Assembly (NCBI RefSeq): GCF_003732665.1
Contig: NZ_MOBP01000013.1
Coordinates: forward strand, 237,593 to 301,592
From: Pseudomonas frederiksbergensis
GTDB taxonomy: Bacteria; Pseudomonadota; Gammaproteobacteria; Pseudomonadales; Pseudomonadaceae
Direction of reading: 5' to 3'
DNA: 64,000 nt
Within the stretch, counting starts at the first letter, position 1; the number at the start of each line of letters is the position of its first letter. This document shows positions 32,075-40,442 of the stretch, in pieces. The position numbers and the translations under genes were made by a program. Below the pieces are notes generated by a model, which had not been told where the DNA came from, searched no databases, and was given only the letters and a program-made list of their open reading frames with translations.

Positions 32075-34729
32075 ATGAGCAACGTAGACCTGCAACAACT
32101 GATTCAGGCGCTGGACGCCGAAACCCGTCGCGACCTGGAAAGTTCGGCCGAACGCTGCGTCGCCCGTGGCGGCAGCAAGATTCTTGTCGAAGACCTGCTG
32201 CTGGGCTTGCTGGAGCGCCCGAATGGCCTGCTCGCACGCGCACTGCAAGATGCCGAAGTGGATGCCGGTGAACTGAGTGCCGCGCTGCAATCCCGGGTCG
32301 AGCACAGCGCTTCGCGCAACCCGGTGTTCGCTCCGGAACTGGTGCAATGGCTGCAAGATGCCTTGCTGGTGGCCAACCTTGAATTGGGCCAGACCCAGGT
32401 CGAGCAAGCGGCGTTGATCCTCGCGCTGTTGCGCAACCCGATGCGCTACGCCGGCAGCCGCTACCAGGCGTTGTTGGCCAAGCTGAACATCGATCGCCTG
32501 AAAGAATTTGCCCTGTCCCAGAAAGAGCAACCGGCCACCGGCAAATCCGCCGTGCCGGGCGAATCCTTGCTGGAGCGTTTCACCCACAACCTGACCCAAC
32601 AGGCCCGGGACGGCAAACTCGACCCGGTGCTGTGCCGCGATGGCGCGATCCGCCAGATGATCGACATCCTCGCCCGTCGTCGCAAAAACAACCCGATTGT
32701 GGTCGGTGAAGCCGGCGTCGGTAAAACCGCGATCGTCGAAGGCCTGGCCTCGCGCATCGCCGCCGGTGAAGTGCCGCAGGTTTTGAAAGGCGTTGAGTTG
32801 TTGTCGCTGGACATGGGCCTGTTGCAGGCCGGTGCCAGCGTCAAAGGTGAATTCGAGCGGCGCCTCAAAGGCGTGATCGACGAAGTCAAAGCCTCGCCAA
32901 AACCGATCATCATCTTCATCGACGAAGCCCATACCCTGATCGGCGCGGGCGGCAATGCCGGCGGTTCCGACGCGGCCAACCTGCTCAAGCCAGCCCTGGC
33001 CCGTGGCGAGTTGCGCACCATCGCTGCGACCACATGGGCGGAGTACAAAAAATACTTCGAGAAAGACCCGGCCCTGGCCCGTCGTTTCCAACCGGTGCAA
33101 CTGCACGAACCGACCGTCAGCGAAGCGGTGACCATTCTGCGTGGCCTGGCCCAGGTCTACGAGAAGAGCCACGGCATCTACCTGCGTGATGACGCTGTGG
33201 TCGCCGCTGCCGAATTGTCGGCGCGTTACCTCGCCGGTCGGCAACTGCCGGACAAGGCCGTCGACGTACTCGACACTGCCTGCGCCCGGGTGCGCATCAG
33301 TCTCGCCGCCGCCCCGGAAAGCCTTGAGCGTCTGCGGGGTGAACTGGCCGAAGGTGGCCGTCAGCGTCAGGCTCTGCGCCGGGATGCCGAGGCCGGTCTG
33401 CTGATCGATCACGAAGCGCTGGACGCTTTGGAAGCGCGTCTGGAAGAAGCCGAAGACGAAAGCGTCGCGCTGGAAGCCCTGTGGACTGAACAGAAAGAAC
33501 TGGCCGAGCGCCTGTTGGACCTGCGTCAGCAACTGGCCAAGGCCCGGGTCGCCGTAGCCGTCGAGCCAACCGTGACGGTTGAAGAAGACGCCGAAGGCAC
33601 CGTGATCGAAACCCTTGAAGCGCCTGTCGACGAAACCCAAACCGTCGAAGCGCTGGAAGCCTCGCTCAACGAAACCCATAAAACCCTGACCGCGCTGCAA
33701 GTCAAAGAACGTCTGGTGAGCTTCGAAGTCTGCCCGCGTCTGGTGGCTGAAGTGATCAGCGCCTGGACCGGCGTGCCGTTGGCGCAATTGGCCCGCGAGC
33801 ACAACGCCAAGGTTGCCAGTTTCGCCACCGACCTGCGCGTGCGCATCCGTGGCCAGGAACAAGCGGTTCACGCACTGGATCGCTCAATGCGCGCCACCGC
33901 CGCCGGCCTGAACAAACCCGATGCGCCGGTGGGCGTGTTCCTGCTGGTCGGCCCGAGCGGCGTCGGCAAGACCGAAACCGCATTGGCCCTCGCCGATTTG
34001 CTGTACGGCGGTGATCGTTTTATCACCACCATCAACATGTCCGAGTTCCAGGAGAAACACACCGTTTCGCGCCTGATCGGTGCGCCGCCAGGGTACGTCG
34101 GCTACGGCGAGGGCGGCATGCTCACTGAAGCCGTGCGGCAGAAGCCGTACTCCGTGGTGTTGCTCGATGAAGTCGAGAAAGCTGACCCGGACGTGCTCAA
34201 CCTGTTCTACCAAATCTTCGACAAAGGCGTGGCCAACGACGGGGAAGGGCGCGAGATCGATTTCCGCAACACGTTGATCCTGATGACCTCGAACCTGGGC
34301 AGCGACCTGATCGCCGACCTCTGTGAAAACGGCGAACGGCCATCCGCCGAACTGCTCGAAGAAACCATTCGCCCGGTGCTGAGCAAACACTTCAAACCGG
34401 CATTGCTGGCGCGGATGCGCGTGATTCCTTACTTCCCGGTGGGCGGCCCGGTATTGCGCGAGCTGATCGAGATCAAACTCGGTCGTTTGGGCGAACGCTT
34501 GAACCGTCGTCAGTTGGAATTCACCTGGTGCCAGAACCTCGTCGATCACCTGTCCGAACGCTGCACCCAGAGCGACAGCGGCGCGCGCTTGATCGACCAT
34601 TTGCTGGACCTGCACGTGCTGCCGTTGGTGGCGGACCGCTTGCTCGATGCGATGGCCACCGGCGAAAGCCTCAAGCGCGTTCACGCCACGCTCGACGGCA
34701 ACGCCAGCGTGATCTGCGAGTTCGCCTGA
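32075..34729 (+). CDS. tssH: Type VI ATPase TssH (ClpV)
   Basis: An 884-residue AAA+ unfoldase that disassembles contracted sheaths by pulling on TssC. An N-domain (about 1-150), a first AAA module with Walker A GEAGVGKT (about residue 211), a coiled-coil middle region, and a second AAA module with Walker A GPSGVGKT (about residue 626) and Walker B VLLDEVEK. The middle region holds a Glu/Thr/Val-rich stretch (around VAVEPTVTVEEDAEGTV, near residue 495) that seems longer than in other ClpV proteins. The gene abuts the regulator gene. Confidence 0.96.
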   Translation: MSNVDLQQLIQALDAETRRDLESSAERCVARGGSKILVEDLLLGLLERPNGLLARALQDAEVDAGELSAALQSRVEHSASRNPVFAPELVQWLQDALLVANLELGQTQVEQAALILALLRNPMRYAGSRYQALLAKLNIDRLKEFALSQKEQPATGKSAVPGESLLERFTHNLTQQARDGKLDPVLCRDGAIRQMIDILARRRKNNPIVVGEAGVGKTAIVEGLASRIAAGEVPQVLKGVELLSLDMGLLQAGASVKGEFERRLKGVIDEVKASPKPIIIFIDEAHTLIGAGGNAGGSDAANLLKPALARGELRTIAATTWAEYKKYFEKDPALARRFQPVQLHEPTVSEAVTILRGLAQVYEKSHGIYLRDDAVVAAAELSARYLAGRQLPDKAVDVLDTACARVRISLAAAPESLERLRGELAEGGRQRQALRRDAEAGLLIDHEALDALEARLEEAEDESVALEALWTEQKELAERLLDLRQQLAKARVAVAVEPTVTVEEDAEGTVIETLEAPVDETQTVEALEASLNETHKTLTALQVKERLVSFEVCPRLVAEVISAWTGVPLAQLAREHNAKVASFATDLRVRIRGQEQAVHALDRSMRATAAGLNKPDAPVGVFLLVGPSGVGKTETALALADLLYGGDRFITTINMSEFQEKHTVSRLIGAPPGYVGYGEGGMLTEAVRQKPYSVVLLDEVEKADPDVLNLFYQIFDKGVANDGEGREIDFRNTLILMTSNLGSDLIADLCENGERPSAELLEETIRPVLSKHFKPALLARMRVIPYFPVGGPVLRELIEIKLGRLGERLNRRQLEFTWCQNLVDHLSERCTQSDSGARLIDHLLDLHVLPLVADRLLDAMATGESLKRVHATLDGNASVICEFA

Positions 34730-34739
34730 GGTGGGTGTG

Positions 34740-36260
34740 ATGTTCACTCAAGTGCCGCAACCACTGGTCTACGCCGAAGCCTTGCTGGCGCAGTTCGCCA
34801 GCCTGTCGCGGGCGGCGGACGGTGCTGCGTTGCTGGGTGACTTCGTGCGCGGTCTGGCCGAGCTCAGCGGTTGCGAGTTGACCCAGTTGTACCTGCTGGA
34901 TGCGACCCACACCTGCCTGGGAATGAACGCCGAATGCCTCAACGGCATCCTGCAACCCCGGGAAGAAGCGAGCCTGCCGGCGGATTACAACGGTGAACAA
35001 CTGCTGCAATTCGCCCTGTGCCAGAACCGCGTGGTGTGCCTGAGTGAATTGAGCGGCAGCCTGCACGAAACCTCGTTCCTGCCGAGCCAGGCAACGCCGT
35101 GGCAATCGCTGCTGTGCGTGCCGTTGGTCAATCAGCAGAAGGCCGTCGAAGGCTTGCTGCTGTGCGCCAGCCGCCGGCATATCGACCTGCAAGGCTTTGC
35201 CGATTCCCTCGGGCAGCTCGGTTCGTTCGTGCTGGGCCAATTGCACCTGCTGCAACGCCTGCGTCAGCCGACCAGCGATGCGCGACCGGCCAAAGTGGTG
35301 ATTCCGAGCGCCAGCGGGTATGGCCTGATCGGCAAAAGCGCGGCCATGCGCCAGACGTATTCGTTGATCAGCAAAGTCCTGCACAGCCCTTACACCGTGC
35401 TGCTGCGCGGCGAAACCGGCACCGGCAAGGAAGTGGTGGCGCGGGCGATTCATGATTGCGGCCCACGGCGTTCCCAGGCGTTTATCGTGCAGAACTGCGC
35501 GGCATTCCCCGAAAACCTGCTGGAAAGCGAACTGTTCGGCTACCGCAAAGGCGCCTTCACCGGCGCTGATCGCGACCGCGCCGGGCTGTTCGATGCAGCC
35601 AATGGCGGCACCTTGTTGCTCGACGAAATCGGCGACATGCCGCTGTCCCTGCAAGCCAAATTGCTGCGGGTGTTGCAGGAAGGCGAGATTCGGCCGCTGG
35701 GTTCCAACGACACCCACAAGATCGACGTGCGCATCATCGCCGCGACTCACCGGGATCTGGCGGTGCTGGTCAGCGAAGGCAAATTCCGCGAGGACTTGTA
35801 TTACCGCCTCGCGCAATTCCCGATCGAGTTGCCGGCCCTGCGTCAGCGCGAGGGCGACATCCTCGACCTGGCCCGGCACTTCGCGGAAAAAGCCTGCTCG
35901 TTCCTGCAACGGGACGCGGTGCGCTGGTCCGATGCGGCGCTGGATCACCTGTCCGGTTATGCCTTTCCCGGCAACGTGCGGGAACTCAAAGGTCTGGTCG
36001 AACGGGCGGTGCTGTTGTGCGAGGGCGGCGAGTTGCTGGCCGAGCATTTCTCCCTGCGCATGGAAGCCATGCCGGAAGACAGCAGCAGCCTGAACTTGCG
36101 CGAACGCCTGGAGCAGGTCGAACGCAGTCTGCTGCTCGATTGCCTGCGCAAAAACGACGGCAACCAGACCCTCGCCGCCCGCGAACTCGGGCTGCCGCGC
36201 CGCACCCTGCTGTATCGCCTCGGGCGCCTGAATATCAATCTGGGTGATTTCGATGGCTAG
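34740..36260 (+). CDS. Sigma-54-dependent transcriptional activator of the T6SS locus (Sfa-type)
   Basis: A 506-residue bacterial enhancer-binding protein. An N-terminal GAF-like sensor region (about 1-180), a central AAA+ domain with Walker A GETGTGKE (about 223), the sigma-54-contacting loop GAFTGA (about 270) and Walker B GGTLLLDEIGDMPL, and a C-terminal Fis-type helix-turn-helix (NQTLAARELGLPRRTLLYRL). It opens promoters held by RNA polymerase-sigma-54. The ATG at 34740 was chosen because GAGGT lies 7 nt upstream; two GTG codons just before are closer to the SD. Its place after clpV corresponds to sfa2 of H2-T6SS loci. Confidence 0.9.
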   Translation: MFTQVPQPLVYAEALLAQFASLSRAADGAALLGDFVRGLAELSGCELTQLYLLDATHTCLGMNAECLNGILQPREEASLPADYNGEQLLQFALCQNRVVCLSELSGSLHETSFLPSQATPWQSLLCVPLVNQQKAVEGLLLCASRRHIDLQGFADSLGQLGSFVLGQLHLLQRLRQPTSDARPAKVVIPSASGYGLIGKSAAMRQTYSLISKVLHSPYTVLLRGETGTGKEVVARAIHDCGPRRSQAFIVQNCAAFPENLLESELFGYRKGAFTGADRDRAGLFDAANGGTLLLDEIGDMPLSLQAKLLRVLQEGEIRPLGSNDTHKIDVRIIAATHRDLAVLVSEGKFREDLYYRLAQFPIELPALRQREGDILDLARHFAEKACSFLQRDAVRWSDAALDHLSGYAFPGNVRELKGLVERAVLLCEGGELLAEHFSLRMEAMPEDSSSLNLRERLEQVERSLLLDCLRKNDGNQTLAARELGLPRRTLLYRLGRLNINLGDFDG

Positions 36261-36353
36261 GCAAAACACCTTCGGCTTCACCTCATTCGCTTCTAACAGC
36301 GCCGCCCGCAAGGGTTGGCGCTTTGTACTTTGTCTACCCCTGGAGACCCTCTG

Positions 36354-36494
36354 ATGCCTGTTCGTCACTGGCAAGCCGTCCTGCTGACCCTCGTCGTTCT
36401 ATGCGGCCTCGGCGGCTGCAGCGGCAATTACAAATTCAACGACAACACCTATCGCCCATTGGGTGATCCGCAGGCGGTCAATCGCGGCAAGTGA
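36354..36494 (+). CDS. 46-residue lipoprotein (OrfX position of H2-type T6SS loci)
   Basis: A tiny exported protein: a signal peptide with lipobox LGGC (Cys22) and a mature part of only 25 residues (SGNYKFNDNTYRPLGDPQAV and a few more). A gene of this size sits between the sigma-54 activator and fha in H2-type loci, where it is called orfX in PAO1 as I recall (PA1664). Position and lipobox argue that it is real. The ATG at 36354 follows TGGAGA. It may be a small outer-membrane or periplasmic accessory; its function is not known. It ends 17 bp before the fha ATG. Confidence 0.7.
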   Translation: MPVRHWQAVLLTLVVLCGLGGCSGNYKFNDNTYRPLGDPQAVNRGK

Positions 36495-36511
36495 CCGCAA
36501 GGAGCATCATC

Positions 36512-37708
36512 ATGGAACTGGTTTTCGAAATGCTGAACACCAAGCAGTTCGTGCCCACGGATTTGTGCCAGAAGACCTTCAAACAGGCCGGTGGCGTGAT
36601 TGGCCGGGGCGAGGATTGCGACTGGATCATCCCTGACCGCAAGCGGCACCTGTCCAACCACCATGTGGACATCAGCTACCGCGAAGGCACGTTTTACCTG
36701 ACCGACACCAGCAGCAACGGCGTCCAGGATGGGCAGAGCGGCGCGCGCCTGCGCAAGGGCGAAGCGGTGCGTATCGAACACGGCAGCACCTACGTGCTGG
36801 GCGATTTCGAAATCCGTGCGCGGCTGGTGCGCGACCCGGCGACCTTCGACGTCGAAGTCGGCCGTCCGCAGGCGGCCGGCAGCATCATCCCGGATGACGC
36901 GTTCCTCGACCTCGACCCGCTGAATGCCCTCGACCAGCAAGAGCGCGTGTACTCGGAAATCGACGAACTGATCTCCCCGCGCAACGCCCCCGAAGACACC
37001 CGTCAGCGCGCCGATTACGCGCGCATCGACATGGAAAGCCTGATGGTCCCGGAGCTGATCGAAGCCCCGGCCGAACCAACGCCAGCCCCGACGCCGAAAC
37101 CCGTCGAGCGCCAGAGCGAAGGGTTCTGGGAGCACTTCGGTGCCGCTTTGGGCGTAGACCTCAAAGGCCTCGACCACGACGCCCGCGAAGCCCTGGCGCT
37201 GAACGCTGCGCGTCTGCTCAAGCAAAGCGTCGGTGGTTTGCAACAGAGCCTGCGCACGCGCAGCGAGCTGAAAAACGAGCTGCGCCTGGCTCAGACAATC
37301 GTCCAGGGCAACCAGAAGAATCCGCTGAAATTTGCAGTCGATGCCGGTGAGGCGTTGGGGATTTTGCTGCAGCCGAACAAACCGGGGCAGCTGTCCGCCG
37401 AGCAGGCGATCTCCCGTTCGTTCCGGGATTTGCAGGCGCATCAGGTGGCGTTGCTGACCGCCAGCCGCGCCGCCGTTCGCGGCACCCTGGAGCACTTCTC
37501 GCCCGAGCAATTGACCTTGCGATTCGAGCGCGACAACAAGCCGATCCTCGCCACCTCCGGCAGTCGCTGGAGAGCCTACGGCCGTTATCACCAGGCGATG
37601 CGTCAGGACGATGACTGGAGCGAACGCTTGATGGCTCGCGACTTTGCCCAGGCTTACGAAGAACAGATCCGCCTGATTTCCTCCCTTCACAATGACCACC
37701 AAGGATGA
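36512..37708 (+). CDS. tagH: FHA-domain T6SS scaffold protein (Fha/TagH)
   Basis: A 398-residue protein. Residues about 1-110 are a forkhead-associated domain that reads phospho-threonine (GGVIGRGEDCDWIIPD, HLSNHHVDISYR, SSNGVQ); a Pro-rich linker (around PAPTPKPVERQ) leads to a TagH-type C-terminal domain (GFWEHFGAALGVDLKGL...). In H1/H2 systems Fha is phosphorylated by the kinase and cleared by the PP2C phosphatase, both encoded downstream here. The ATG at 36512 has AAGGAG upstream. Its stop overlaps an ATG immediately before the tssJ start. Confidence 0.9.
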   Translation: MELVFEMLNTKQFVPTDLCQKTFKQAGGVIGRGEDCDWIIPDRKRHLSNHHVDISYREGTFYLTDTSSNGVQDGQSGARLRKGEAVRIEHGSTYVLGDFEIRARLVRDPATFDVEVGRPQAAGSIIPDDAFLDLDPLNALDQQERVYSEIDELISPRNAPEDTRQRADYARIDMESLMVPELIEAPAEPTPAPTPKPVERQSEGFWEHFGAALGVDLKGLDHDAREALALNAARLLKQSVGGLQQSLRTRSELKNELRLAQTIVQGNQKNPLKFAVDAGEALGILLQPNKPGQLSAEQAISRSFRDLQAHQVALLTASRAAVRGTLEHFSPEQLTLRFERDNKPILATSGSRWRAYGRYHQAMRQDDDWSERLMARDFAQAYEEQIRLISSLHNDHQG

Positions 37709-37713
37709 TGCGC

Positions 37714-38214
37714 ATGTCTCGCTGCTCGACCGCTTTTTTCAAGACGCTGACAGCGCTCACGGCCCTGGTGCTGCTGGCTGGCTGCTCGTCGCTGTCGCCA
37801 TATTCCACCGTGACCAAACTCAACCTGAAGCTGACCGCCAGCGATCAACTGAACCCGGACCTCAACGGTCGTCCGTCGCCGATCGTCGTGCGCTTGTTCG
37901 AACTCAAGCATCCGGTGGCCTTCGAGAATGCTGACTTCTTCAGCCTGTACGAGCGCGCCAAGGAATCCCTGGCCCCGGACATGGTGGCCACCGAAGAGCT
38001 GGAATTGCGCCCGGGTGAAACCGTCGAGCTCAAGCTCAGCGTGGAAGAGGGCAGCCGCTACGTCGGCGTGCTCGCCGCCTACCGCGACCTGCCGGAAACC
38101 AAGTGGCGCTACACGGTGCAAGTCACCCCGGTGGAAGTCACCGAGGCTGACCTGACCCTCGACCAGTCCGGCATCCGCAACACCAATGAAACGCTCGCCA
38201 AGGCGGTTGACTGA
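37714..38214 (+). CDS. tssJ: Type VI outer-membrane lipoprotein TssJ
   Basis: A 166-residue lipoprotein that anchors the TssJLM membrane complex to the outer membrane. The signal peptide ends with lipobox LAGC (about Cys21), followed by SSLSPYSTVTKLNLKLTAS. The beta-sandwich core includes GRPSPIVVRLFELK, the conserved piece of the family. Three nearby ATGs (37705, 37708, 37714) are in frame; the last gives the best spacing to AAGG. tssK begins 2 bp after the stop. Confidence 0.92.
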   Translation: MSRCSTAFFKTLTALTALVLLAGCSSLSPYSTVTKLNLKLTASDQLNPDLNGRPSPIVVRLFELKHPVAFENADFFSLYERAKESLAPDMVATEELELRPGETVELKLSVEEGSRYVGVLAAYRDLPETKWRYTVQVTPVEVTEADLTLDQSGIRNTNETLAKAVD

Positions 38215-38216
38215 TC

Positions 38217-39548
38217 ATGAACTCCCATAAAGTCATTTGGCAGGAAGGCATGCTGCTGCGTCCGCAGCACTTCCAGCACAACGATCGCTACTACGACCAC
38301 CAGATGAAGACCCGCACCCAGTTGCTGGGCAGCTACACCTGGGGCTTCCTCAACCTGGACATCGACTTGCAGTTCCTCAACATGGGCAAACTGGTGATCA
38401 GCCAGGCCTCGGGGATTTTGCCGGACGGCAGCCTGTTCGAACTGGGCGGCAACACCGAGCCTTTGGCCCTGGACGTGCCGCCGAACACCGGCAACACGCC
38501 TATCTACCTGGCGCTGCCGCTGGTCACGGGCAACCACATCGAAGCCCGTCGCCCGGAGCAATCCGACGTGCTGGCGCGCTACACCGCGTACGAAGCGGAA
38601 GTCGCCGATTCCAACGCCGGCGACGACTCCGCCAGCCAGGTCAGCTGCGCCCGTCCGGACTTCCGCTTGTTGCTCGGCGAGCAGCAGAGCGACCAGGCCT
38701 ACGTGAAGCTGAAGATCTGCGAAGTGCTCGACACCACGCCAGACGGCGTGATCAGCCTCGACCCGGACTTCGTGCCGACCTACATCCAGGCGCATTCGTC
38801 CAGCTACCTGCTGTCGTGCCTCAAAGAAGTCATCAGCATGCTCGGCCACCGGGGCGACACCATCGCCGACCGCATCCGTTCCAACGGCAAGGTCGGTGGT
38901 GCGGAAGTCGGCGACTTCATGATGCTGCAACTGATCAACCGCACCGAGCTGCTGCTGCGCCACTACCTCGGCCTGGAGCAGGTTCACCCGGAAGAGTTGT
39001 ACCGCACGCTGCTGACCATGCTCGGTGATCTGGCGACCTTCTCCAGCGACAGCAAACGCCCGCGCCTGGACAGCCGTTACCAGCACAGCGACCAGGGCGC
39101 GAGCTTCCGCAAACTGATGGAAGCAATTCGTCAGGTGCTGTCGATGGTGCTCGAACAGCACGCCATCGAACTGGTGCTGCAAGCGCGTCAGTACGGGATC
39201 ATCGTCTCGCCGTTGCACGACCACAAACTGCTGGGCTCGGCGTCGTTCGTGCTCGCGGCCAGTGCCAACTGCGATTCCGAAGAACTGCGCCACCGTTTGC
39301 CGGCGCACCTCAAGGTCGGCCCGGTGGAGCGCATCCGCCAACTGGTCAACCTGCATCTGCCAGGCATCAAGGTCAAACCGTTGCCGGTGGCCCCGCGGCA
39401 GATCGCGTTCCACTCCAACAAAACCTATTTCATCCTCGAACTCAGTTCCGAAGACCTGGCGCAACTCGAGCGCTCCGGCGGCTTCGCGTTCCACGTGTCC
39501 GGCGAATTTGCCGAGCTTGAACTGAAATTCTGGGCCATCAGGAACTGA
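38217..39548 (+). CDS. tssK: Type VI baseplate protein TssK
   Basis: A 443-residue VasE/ImpJ-family protein linking the baseplate to the TssLM membrane complex. The N-terminus VIWQEGMLLRPQHFQHNDRYYD is diagnostic. Its C-terminal domain contacts TssL. Length and gene order (after tssJ, before tssL) are standard. tssL starts 5 bp later, so translation is closely linked. Confidence 0.96.
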   Translation: MNSHKVIWQEGMLLRPQHFQHNDRYYDHQMKTRTQLLGSYTWGFLNLDIDLQFLNMGKLVISQASGILPDGSLFELGGNTEPLALDVPPNTGNTPIYLALPLVTGNHIEARRPEQSDVLARYTAYEAEVADSNAGDDSASQVSCARPDFRLLLGEQQSDQAYVKLKICEVLDTTPDGVISLDPDFVPTYIQAHSSSYLLSCLKEVISMLGHRGDTIADRIRSNGKVGGAEVGDFMMLQLINRTELLLRHYLGLEQVHPEELYRTLLTMLGDLATFSSDSKRPRLDSRYQHSDQGASFRKLMEAIRQVLSMVLEQHAIELVLQARQYGIIVSPLHDHKLLGSASFVLAASANCDSEELRHRLPAHLKVGPVERIRQLVNLHLPGIKVKPLPVAPRQIAFHSNKTYFILELSSEDLAQLERSGGFAFHVSGEFAELELKFWAIRN

Positions 39549-39553
39549 CCGAT

Positions 39554-40429
39554 ATGTTTAAGGACATGGAACACAACCAGGACGACAAAACCGTCCTGCT
39601 CGACCGCCAGGGCCACGGCCCTGCTTCGAGTCCGCTGACTGACTTCGCCGCGCCACCGCGCTTCGAACAGCTTGAAGAACGCATGATCTACGCCGCGCGG
39701 TTGCGCCCGGCGGAAGCGTTCAACATCAGCCTCAATTCCCTGGTGGCCGCGGCGTCCGACCTGTTGTCGGAAGTGGTACGCCTCAAGCACAGCGACACCC
39801 GCGAGGACATGTACGCGCTCAACGAGCGACTGACCTCCGCGCTGAAGCTGTTTGAAGTACGCGCCCTGCACAACGGCGCCGAAAGCAGCCAGGTGATGGC
39901 CGCCCGTTATGTGCTCTGCACCGTGGTCGACGAAGCCGTCGTCACCACGCCGTGGGGCAACGAAAGCGAGTGGTCGCAGATGAGCCTGCTTAGCAGCTTC
40001 CACAACGAAACCTTCGGCGGCGAGAAGTTCTTCCAGTTGCTGGATCGCCTGTCGAAAAACCCGGTCAAGCACCTGCCGATGCTGGAGCTGATGTACCTGT
40101 GCCTGTCCCTGGGCTTCGAAGGCAAGTACCGGGTGCAAGCCCGCGGCATGCTCGAGCTCGAAGGCATCCGCGACGCCTTGTATCGCCAGATTCGTCAACT
40201 GCGCGGCGACGTGCCACGTGAGCTGTCACCCCATTGGGAAGGCTTGAACGATCAGCGCCGCAGCCTGGTGCGCATCGTGCCAGCGTGGATGGTGGTGCTG
40301 TTTACCGTGGTCTGCCTGGTGGTGATGTATTCGGGTTTTGCCTGGGTATTGGGCGAGCAACGCGAAACCGTTCTGCAACCTTATCAGCAGCTAGATCCGG
40401 CCGCGGTCCAGCCGCAGTCGCAGCCGTAA
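39554..40429 (+). CDS. tssL: Type VI membrane protein TssL (DotU), short form
   Basis: A 291-residue TssL with a cytoplasmic helical domain (about 35-215, including ARYVLCTVVDEAVVTTPWG) and one C-terminal membrane helix (about 238-262, WMVVLFTVVCLVVMYSGFAWV). The peptidoglycan-binding OmpA-like extension of some TssL proteins is absent; in such systems TssM or an extra protein does that job. It forms the inner-membrane complex with TssM and recruits TssK. It lies 13 bp before tssM. Confidence 0.95.
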   Translation: MFKDMEHNQDDKTVLLDRQGHGPASSPLTDFAAPPRFEQLEERMIYAARLRPAEAFNISLNSLVAAASDLLSEVVRLKHSDTREDMYALNERLTSALKLFEVRALHNGAESSQVMAARYVLCTVVDEAVVTTPWGNESEWSQMSLLSSFHNETFGGEKFFQLLDRLSKNPVKHLPMLELMYLCLSLGFEGKYRVQARGMLELEGIRDALYRQIRQLRGDVPRELSPHWEGLNDQRRSLVRIVPAWMVVLFTVVCLVVMYSGFAWVLGEQRETVLQPYQQLDPAAVQPQSQP

Positions 40430-40442
40430 ACAGGGACGTGTG

